Assembly (NCBI RefSeq): GCF_027853965.1
Contig: NZ_JAQGLB010000029.1
Span: 1-64,000, forward strand
Reading direction: 5' to 3'
DNA: 64,000 bases
Source of the DNA: Saccharopolyspora indica
GTDB taxonomy: Bacteria; Actinomycetota; Actinomycetes; Mycobacteriales; Pseudonocardiaceae
Numbering within the stretch: position 1 is the first letter of the stretch; each line of letters opens with the position of its first letter. Under the pieces are notes generated by a model, which was given only the letters and a program-made list of their open reading frames with translations, did not search any database and was not told the origin of the DNA. Positions 58,794-64,000 of the stretch are shown one piece after another. Made by a program: the position numbers and the translations under genes.

Positions 58794-59492
58794 TCAGGAC
58801 TTGCCGGCCAGCGAGGACCAGACCTCGAAGTGGCGTCGCATGGCCAGGCGGGCGCCCTCGGCGTCGCGTTCGGCAACGGCCTCGACGATCCCGTAGTGCA
58901 CGGTGTCGACGACCCGGGTCTGCCCGGGTTCGACCGGCAGCCGCTCCACCGCGAGCCGCCGCCGTTCGACGACCTCGGTGCGCAGGGCGTGGCTCAAACC
59001 GTCCTGCAGGATCCCGAAGATCGGGTTGTCCACGATCAGGAAGAGCTTGCGGTGGAACTCCAGGTCCGCTTCGAGCGCGCGGTCGTCGTCGCCCGCCGAG
59101 CTGGCCTGCACCATCTCGTCGACCAGCCTGCGGAGTTCGTCGACGTCGTCGGCGGTGGCCAACCGGGCGGCCGACTCGGCCACCGAGAGCTCGATCATCT
59201 CCCGCGCCGACCGGAACTGCCCGGTGCCGAGCTGCCCGAGCTGGCGCGACAGGTCGAAGTACAGCCGGATGAAGGTGGCGTCCGGGACCCGCAGGTAGGA
59301 GCCGCGCCCCTGGGTCCGCTCGACGAACCCCAGCAGCTCCAGCGTCGCGAGTTCATCGCGCAGCGCACCGCGGCTGATGTCGAGCGCGGCCACCAGCTCC
59401 CGCTCGGTGGGCAGCCGCAGCCGACCCGTCGCGGCCTCGGGCGTCGCCTGCTCGGCGAGCCGCTGCACGAGATACGAGAGGTCGACGCTCAT
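58794..59492 (-). CDS. GntR/FadR-family regulator of the transketolase operon
   Basis: 232 residues. Winged HTH (TGRLRLPTERELVAALDISRGALRDELATLELLGFVERTQGRGSYLRV) and FCD domain with DLEFHRKLFLIVDN and DTVHYGIVEAV carrying metal-binding His residues. AGGAGG precedes the ATG. It is the first gene of the minus-strand unit leading into the dehydrogenase, symporter and transketolase genes, and has FadR-type operators in its own promoter. Confidence 0.85.
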   Translation of the reverse strand: MSVDLSYLVQRLAEQATPEAATGRLRLPTERELVAALDISRGALRDELATLELLGFVERTQGRGSYLRVPDATFIRLYFDLSRQLGQLGTGQFRSAREMIELSVAESAARLATADDVDELRRLVDEMVQASSAGDDDRALEADLEFHRKLFLIVDNPIFGILQDGLSHALRTEVVERRRLAVERLPVEPGQTRVVDTVHYGIVEAVAERDAEGARLAMRRHFEVWSSLAGKS

Positions 59493-59523
59493 CCCACTGC
59501 CTCCTGACCTGCCGCGACCAACA

Positions 59524-59590
59524 TTGGTCCGACTAATGCAGGAACCGTAAGTACCCGAAACCCCAGCTGTCAATACATTGGTCAACCAAT
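59524..59590 (-). promoter_or_regulatory. FadR-type operators flanking the GntR promoter
   Basis: TTGGTCCGACTAA (59524-59536) fits the FadR/FCD consensus TNGTNNNACNA, and ATTGGTCAACCAAT (59577-59590) is a second close palindrome. Between them on the minus strand TTGACA (59572-59567) is a likely -35. Confidence 0.6.
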
Positions 59591-59615
59591 CCTCGGAGCC
59601 AGCCGGTCGGCAGCA

Positions 59616-59665
59616 CTCCCGTGAGCGCTTTGTGGTGTCATGGCACCACAAAGCGCTCACGGGAG
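59616..59665. repeat. 50-bp palindrome (CGTGAG family) upstream of LysR gene
   Basis: Two 25-bp arms, CTCCCGTGAGCGCTTTGTGG outward, with one mismatch and no loop. Unlike the other three members it lies between divergent genes. Its right end GGGAG (59661-59665) is placed to serve as ribosome-binding site of the LysR gene. Confidence 0.75.
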
Positions 59666-59672
59666 ACGACTG

Positions 59673-60536
59673 GTGGAATTGCGGCAGCTGGAGCACTTCT
59701 TGGCCGTGGCGCGCCACGGGAGCTTCACCAGCGCGGCCCGGGAGGTGCACGTCGTTCAGTCGGCGTTGAGCGCATCGGTGCGCAAGCTCGAGACCGAGCT
59801 GGGGGCGCAGCTGTTCGAGCGCACCACGCGGCGAGTGCTGCTGACCGAGGCCGGGCGGGCGCTGGTTCCGATGGCCCACCGGATCGCCGCCGATGTCATC
59901 GCCGCGCGCGGCGAGGTCTCCGCGGTCGCGGGGTTGTCCCGCGGGCACGTGGCCATCGGCACCATCCAGGCGCTCACCGACATCGATCTGCCCGGCCAGC
60001 TCGGGGCGTTCCAGCGGCGCTACCCCGGCGTGCGCATCCGCGTGCGGCAAGGCCTCGTCCCCGATCTGATGTCCTCGGTGGACAGCGGTGAGCTCGACCT
60101 CGCCTACCTCGCTTTCGACGGGCCGCTCGCCGACGGGCTGGTCGGCTTCGCCGAGTGGCGCCAGGAACTCGTGCTGCTCTGCCACCCCGAGCACCGGTTG
60201 TCCGGACGGCGGCGGGTCCGCCTGGCGGAGCTGGACGGCGAGGCGTTCGTGGACTTCAGCGGCAGCGGCCTGCAGGAGCTGGTCGCCCGGCGCTTCGCCG
60301 ACGCCGGGGTTCGCCGCGACCCGGTGTGCGAGGCCACCAACATGCCGCTGCTGATCGAGCTGGTGGCCGCCGGGCTCGGGGTGAGCATCGTGCCCGCGGA
60401 GCTCGCCGAGCGCTCCGGGCTCCCGCACGCGCGGATCGAGCAGCCGGGCCTGGCCAGGTCGCTCTACTTGGCGGGCAGGCAGCCGGAGCCGGTCAACCCC
60501 GCAGCTCGCGCCCTGCTCCAGCACCTCGTGGGCTGA
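59673..60536 (+). CDS. LysR-family regulator
   Basis: 287 residues. N-terminal HTH VELRQLEHFLAVARHGSFTSAAREVHVVQSALSASVRKLETELGAQLFERTTRRVLLTEAG, followed by the two-lobed effector domain. An ATG at 59640 is in frame but lies in the middle of a palindrome and has no ribosome-binding site. The GTG at 59673 begins the usual LysR N-terminus and has GGGAG seven bases upstream. Its target is not clear; the divergent neighbour is the GntR gene. Confidence 0.83.
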   Translation: MELRQLEHFLAVARHGSFTSAAREVHVVQSALSASVRKLETELGAQLFERTTRRVLLTEAGRALVPMAHRIAADVIAARGEVSAVAGLSRGHVAIGTIQALTDIDLPGQLGAFQRRYPGVRIRVRQGLVPDLMSSVDSGELDLAYLAFDGPLADGLVGFAEWRQELVLLCHPEHRLSGRRRVRLAELDGEAFVDFSGSGLQELVARRFADAGVRRDPVCEATNMPLLIELVAAGLGVSIVPAELAERSGLPHARIEQPGLARSLYLAGRQPEPVNPAARALLQHLVG

Positions 60537-60696
60537 TCCCGGCGGGGATCAGGAGCCCGGCACCGGACAGCAGCGCGATCAGCCCCAGCAGGCTCGCTCC
60601 GGTGACGGCCAGGACGAGGCCGACGACCAGCAGCCGCAGGGCCAGCGCGCGCCGCAGATCGGCCCAACTCGCGTCCACCGGGCGATGACTGTCCAT
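60493..60696 (-). CDS. possible small membrane protein
   Basis: 67 residues with a hydrophobic stretch LALRLLVVGLVLAVTGASLLGLIALLSGAGLLIPAGI long enough for two membrane helices. It overlaps the LysR 3' end by 44 bp on the other strand. Coding potential is only moderate and no family is recognised. Confidence 0.35.
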   Translation of the reverse strand: MDSHRPVDASWADLRRALALRLLVVGLVLAVTGASLLGLIALLSGAGLLIPAGISPRGAGAGRELRG

Positions 60697-60933
60697 GGCA
60701 CCAGTGTTGGGCCGCGGCTCTCCGCCGGGCCAACACCCGTTTTCGCTGAGTCCCATCTCCAGAATCGATCGATCCCGAACGCCACCGGTCGGCGTGCGGG
60801 ACGTGTTGGCAGGTAGGCGGGCGTCCCGAACCGCTTCGGCGGACCGCGGAGGCCAGGAGCGCAGTCCGTTTCCCCGCCGTGCTGCGGTTCTCGTCACGTT
60901 GTGCGGGAGGTGGCCGGATTCGATGCTGACCGC

Positions 60934-61695
60934 ATGCTGGAGTTCACCGCTCTGCTGGCGGTCGGTGTCGCGTCGGGAGCGTTGAACGCTGTCGGCGGCG
61001 GAGGCACCTTCGTGGCACTGCCCGCGCTGGTCGCCGCAGGTCTGCCCGCGGTCACCGCGAACGCGGCGTCCACCGTGGCGCTGCTGCCCGGCGCGCTCGC
61101 CAGCGCGTGGGCCTACCGCAAGGACGTGGTCCAGGTCGGCACCACCTCGCGGGCCGCGCTGACCGCGACCAGCCTGTTCGGCAGCGCGCTCGGCGCCGGT
61201 CTGCTGCTGGTGCTGCCCTCGGAGTCGTTCCGCGTCGCGGTGCCGTGGCTGCTGGCGTTCGCGACGGTGGTCCTGGCCTTCGGGCGCGGCATCTCGCGAA
61301 TGCTCTCGACCGCCATCGGGCACCCGATCGACCTGAGTGCCAGGAGCGTCCTGATCGGACAGTTCGTGCTGGCCGCCTACGGCGGCTACTTCGGCGGTGC
61401 CGTAGGGATTCTCACGCTGGCGTTCTGGAGCGTCGGGCTCGGCCTCGACCCGGCGAAGGGCAATCCGACCCGGATCGTGCAGCTGGCCGCGATCTACGGC
61501 ACGGCCGCAGCGCTGTTCCTCGTCGCTTCCGACGTGCGGAGCTACCCCGTGCCGGTCCTGGCCGTGCTGCTCGGTGCGATCGGCGGCGGGTTCGCCGGTG
61601 CGCGCCTCGCCCGGCGGCTGCCCGCTCGCGTGGTGCGCGGCATCGTCCTGACCACGGCGGTGGCGATGACCGTCCTGTACTTCCTCCGCGGCTGA
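60934..61695 (+). CDS. TauE/SafE-family membrane transporter
   Basis: About 253 residues with eight hydrophobic segments and the TauE/SafE pattern GALNAVGGGGTFVALPALVAAGLPAVTANAASTVALLPG plus GQFVLAAYGGYFGGAVGI. This branch differs from the exporter in the sulfur operon at 26568. The start is uncertain: ATG 60934 begins the usual N-terminus, but GTG 60901 is also in frame and neither has a well-placed ribosome-binding site. Transported anion unknown. Confidence 0.78.
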   Translation: MLEFTALLAVGVASGALNAVGGGGTFVALPALVAAGLPAVTANAASTVALLPGALASAWAYRKDVVQVGTTSRAALTATSLFGSALGAGLLLVLPSESFRVAVPWLLAFATVVLAFGRGISRMLSTAIGHPIDLSARSVLIGQFVLAAYGGYFGGAVGILTLAFWSVGLGLDPAKGNPTRIVQLAAIYGTAAALFLVASDVRSYPVPVLAVLLGAIGGGFAGARLARRLPARVVRGIVLTTAVAMTVLYFLRG

Positions 61696-62172
61696 TCAGC
61701 TGCGCGGCCGGAAGGCGATCGCCCGCGTTCGCGCCGCGACCTCCGGCCAGCGGGCGTCGGCCGGGTCCGCCGGGAAGCCCAGCAGTGGCGCCAGGCGCTT
61801 CCACGCGCCCGGGTGGGAGCGGCTGTAGGCCAGCAGCACCCGCTGCACCTCGGCGGCATCGAGGTACCTGTGCTCCGGTTGCCTCCACCGGTGGCTGCTC
61901 AGGCGGACCTCGATGGCAGGCGCCGCCTGGATGTTCCGGTACCAGTCGGGATTCTTCCCCCAAGCTGCCACCACGACGACTTCGGGGATTGCCGGGTCGA
62001 AGTGCACGACCTCCACGACCACCTCGCGCCGCGCTCCGGTCCGCCGCCCGCGGTGGGCGAGGTAGACGAACCGGTGCCCGGCCAGGAAGCCGAGCCCGGC
62101 GCGGTAGAGGTGGATCGGGGCGCGCAGCAGGAAGCGCAGCAATCCGCGGGGCTTTCGATCGGTCACCGCCAT
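61696..62172 (-). CDS. deazaflavin (F420)-dependent nitroreductase-family protein
   Basis: 158 residues of the DDN-type split-barrel family: PIHLYRAGLGFLAGHRFVYLAHRGRRTGARREVVVEVV and the core WGKNPDWYRNIQAAPAIEVRL. Such proteins bind F420 and reduce quinones or nitro compounds. It overlaps the end of the FAD monooxygenase gene by 10 bp on the same strand, so it belongs to the same TetR-controlled unit. Confidence 0.83.
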   Translation of the reverse strand: MAVTDRKPRGLLRFLLRAPIHLYRAGLGFLAGHRFVYLAHRGRRTGARREVVVEVVHFDPAIPEVVVVAAWGKNPDWYRNIQAAPAIEVRLSSHRWRQPEHRYLDAAEVQRVLLAYSRSHPGAWKRLAPLLGFPADPADARWPEVAARTRAIAFRPRS

Positions 62173-63365
62173 GCGCGTTGCCCTCCTGGGGTCTTCCGGT
62201 GCGGTTGCCGGACGATCGTGCTGTGCTTGCCGGCCAGTCCGGTGGCGACGAACCGGTCCAGCCCGGGGGTCCGGGCCAGTGCCAGCACCGCGTGCCGGAG
62301 CCGCAGTTCGGCGCGGGAATGCGGCAGGAACCAGCGGATTCCCCGGCGCGCTACCCGCTGCTTCTCCGCCACCACCGGCTGCCACAGCCGCTCGTAGCGC
62401 TCCAGACCGGCTTCGACCGCACCGGAGCGCAGTTGTTCGGCCAGCACGTAAGCACCGGCGATTCCCAGCGAGGCTCCCTGCCCCGCCACCAGCGACACCG
62501 CCGCGCACGCATCGCCCACCAGCACCACCCGCCCCCGGTACCAGCGCGACACCTCGACCTGGGCGACCTGGTCGTAGTAGAGCTCCTCGACCGGCGGGCA
62601 CTTCGCCAGCACGCCCGGCACCACCCAGCCGAGCGAGCCGTACTCCGCCAGCAGCGCCGCTCGCGGATCGGCGGGCAAACCCGGCTCGGCGGCGCGGTGC
62701 ACGGCGAACACCGCGAGTCTCCCGTCGCGCAGGCCGTAAAGGCCGAGCTGGCGGTCGATCGTGTCGGTCAGGTGGAACCGGTCGCCGATCTCGGCGTTGA
62801 TCCCCGGATCGTCGAAGGTGAAGGCCGCGGTGTGGAAACCGAGGTACCGCAGGTGGTTCCGCTCCTCGCCGAACACCATCCGGCGCACCGAGGAGTGGAT
62901 CCCGTCAGCACCGACGAGCAGGTCGGCGCGCATCACCTCGCCGTCGTCGAGCGTCACGCGCACCCCGTCGGCACCGTTGTCGATGCCCGCTGGCCTGGTG
63001 GCGAAGCGCAGCTCCACCTCGCCCGGCAGGCTCTCCCGGAGCACCGATTCCAGGTCCGGGCGCATGATGCTCACCAGCCGGTGCCCGGTGCTGCGGCCGA
63101 ACTGGTCGAAGCTCATCCGCGCGCGACGGCGTCCGGCGTCGTCGACGAGCCGCGCTTCCCGGATCCGGTAGCCGGCCTCGACCACCTGGGGCAGCACACC
63201 CATCGCCTCCGCCGCGTCGTAGCCCGCACCGAAGAAGTCGATCATGTAGCCCTGGGGCCGCGGGCCGGACGCCTTCTCCAGCACCACGACGGACCACCCC
63301 AGCGCCGAAAGCCGGTTGGCCACCGTCAGACCGGCGATCCCCGCGCCGCACACCACGGCCTTCAC
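62163..63365 (-). CDS. FAD-dependent monooxygenase (PHBH/TetX fold)
   Basis: 400 residues. The FAD motifs are GAGIAGLTVANRL (7-19), VGADGIHSSVRRMVFG (the DG region) and RVVLVGDACAAVSLVAGQGASLGIAGAYVLAEQL. It fits group A flavin monooxygenases that hydroxylate aromatic rings or antibiotics. The ATG overlaps the TetR stop (ATGA, 63362-63365). Under local TetR control, it may detoxify or modify the compound that TetR senses. Confidence 0.85.
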   Translation of the reverse strand: MKAVVCGAGIAGLTVANRLSALGWSVVVLEKASGPRPQGYMIDFFGAGYDAAEAMGVLPQVVEAGYRIREARLVDDAGRRRARMSFDQFGRSTGHRLVSIMRPDLESVLRESLPGEVELRFATRPAGIDNGADGVRVTLDDGEVMRADLLVGADGIHSSVRRMVFGEERNHLRYLGFHTAAFTFDDPGINAEIGDRFHLTDTIDRQLGLYGLRDGRLAVFAVHRAAEPGLPADPRAALLAEYGSLGWVVPGVLAKCPPVEELYYDQVAQVEVSRWYRGRVVLVGDACAAVSLVAGQGASLGIAGAYVLAEQLRSGAVEAGLERYERLWQPVVAEKQRVARRGIRWFLPHSRAELRLRHAVLALARTPGLDRFVATGLAGKHSTIVRQPHRKTPGGQRAWR

Positions 63366-63940
63366 CGGGCACCGCCCGGGGTTTCGACCAGCCGGGTCAG
63401 GACCGGGAGCACGGTGGCCGCCGTGAGCTCGGGTTGCAGCGCGCGCTGCATCAGCAGGCCGTCGATCGCCGATCCCACCACCGCCGCGGTCGTCCCGGCC
63501 TCCGCCACCCCGTGATCGGCGAGCCAGCCGCCCAGCCGCGTGCCGAACTCCGCCATCACCTCGGCGACCTCGTCGCGCAGCCGCGGGTCGCGGGTGGCCG
63601 CGAGGTAGGTCTCGATGAACAGCACCGAGACGGCGTCGTCGCCGGTGTAGCGGTCCAGCGAGGCCACCAGGAGTTCCAGCGCTTCCGCAGGCGTGGCCGC
63701 CCGCTCCAGCAGCGGTCCGAGCGACTCGCCCACACCGCGCATCGCTGCGACGGCCGCGGCCGACAGCAGCACCTGCACCGACGCGAAGTGGTAGTGCACC
63801 AACCCCGCGCCCACACCGGCGCGTTCGGCCACCATCCGGGTGCTGACCCCGCTCCAGCCGCGCTCGGCGATCAGCTCCGCCGCGGCCTCCAGCAGCCGTT
63901 GCCGCACTTCACGTCCGCGGTCGGCCGATTTCGGTCCCAT
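63362..63940 (-). CDS. TetR-family regulator
   Basis: 192 residues. HTH around residues 30-52 (GWSGVSTRMVAERAGVGAGLVHYHFASVQVLL) and a helical ligand domain. The ATG at 63940 has AGGAGG upstream; an earlier in-frame start would overlap the operator palindrome at 63956-63984. It is the first gene of the unit with the FAD monooxygenase and the F420-type reductase. Confidence 0.85.
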   Translation of the reverse strand: MGPKSADRGREVRQRLLEAAAELIAERGWSGVSTRMVAERAGVGAGLVHYHFASVQVLLSAAAVAAMRGVGESLGPLLERAATPAEALELLVASLDRYTGDDAVSVLFIETYLAATRDPRLRDEVAEVMAEFGTRLGGWLADHGVAEAGTTAAVVGSAIDGLLMQRALQPELTAATVLPVLTRLVETPGGAR

Positions 63941-63955
63941 CGAGAGCACCTCCTC

Positions 63956-63984
63956 TTGGGCAGTCGCCCAGGGCGATTGCCCAA
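63956..63984. promoter_or_regulatory. 29-bp TetR operator palindrome
   Basis: Arms beginning TTGGGCAGTCGCCC and ending GGGCGATTGCCCAA match at all but one pair. It lies between the TetR gene and its -10-like TATCGT, as expected for an autorepressed TetR gene. Confidence 0.7.
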
Positions 63985-64000
63985 ACGATAGCACCGATGA

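Noticed and set aside
56502..59507. Very long plus-strand open frame (about 1000 codons)
   Set aside because: It runs antisense through the symporter, dehydrogenase and GntR genes. Its translation is low-complexity Arg/His/Gly-rich, as expected for an antisense frame in high-GC DNA.
59640..59672. Earlier ATG start for the LysR gene
   Set aside because: It lies in the centre of a palindrome and lacks a ribosome-binding site; the LysR family N-terminus begins at the GTG at 59673.

Overview
The window is a 64 kb stretch of high-GC actinobacterial chromosome. The gene families fit the Pseudonocardiales, and a Saccharopolyspora- or Amycolatopsis-like genome is my inference. Genes are dense, often joined by ATGA overlaps, and several start with GTG or TTG. 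I see no rRNA, tRNA, transposase, phage gene or CRISPR array.

Region 1 (179-24143) is a steroid-degradation region. It encodes a thioesterase, a MaoC-type hydratase, a fused FadE34-like acyl-CoA dehydrogenase, a FadA5-like thiolase and an Hsd4A-like dehydrogenase for side-chain beta-oxidation. It also encodes both components of 3-ketosteroid 9alpha-hydroxylase (kshA, kshB), the secosteroid A-ring monooxygenase (hsaA, an hsaA paralogue, hsaB) and the final aldolase/dehydrogenase pair (hsaF, hsaG). Accessory genes are an F420-type LLM oxidoreductase, two NTF2-fold proteins, short-chain dehydrogenases, an MFS carrier, a lipoprotein lipase, a KstR-like TetR regulator and an IclR regulator. hsaC, hsaD, hsaE and kstD are not in the window. 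Nine copies of a 15-bp palindrome (TCCCGNTSANCGGGA) sit upstream of transcription units only in this region. At least six of them lie 30-32 bp before a TANNNT-like -10 hexamer, so they look like the operators of one activator-controlled steroid regulon.

Region 2 (24243-27317) is a persulfide/sulfide detoxification operon: a CstR-type repressor with two ATACCCC..GGGGTAT operators, a persulfide dioxygenase-rhodanese fusion, a membrane rhodanese and a TauE/SafE exporter. Region 3 (27373-32493) is a LacI-controlled cassette with a phosphotriesterase-family hydrolase, a YdcZ-type transporter, a PF07090 protein and an M20 deacylase. Region 4 (32538-41359) is a seven-gene minus-strand catabolic unit opposite an AraC regulator. 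It has two TauD-like proteins (one without its iron ligands), a quinone oxidoreductase, a BKACE-type beta-keto acid cleavage enzyme, an MFS carrier, a small hydrolase and an acyl-CoA ligase.

Region 5 (41409-54573) is mixed: a secreted glycerophosphodiesterase, a two-component system opposite an ABC-2 exporter, a GntR/MFS pair, TerC, and a two-subunit CoA-transferase opposite an IclR regulator followed by a regulator-like protein that lacks its HTH. Region 6 (54608-60536) holds a split transketolase, an MHS-family symporter, a hydroxyacid dehydrogenase and a GntR regulator, with a divergent LysR gene. The right end has a second TauE/SafE protein, a deazaflavin-type reductase and a FAD monooxygenase translationally coupled to a TetR regulator with a 29-bp palindromic operator.

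Two repeat families cut across these regions. One is a roughly 110-bp leader repeat, found five times, always in the same orientation, ending in the Shine-Dalgarno sequence of an otherwise unrelated gene. The other is a set of four 46-50-bp near-perfect palindromes beginning CGTGAG.
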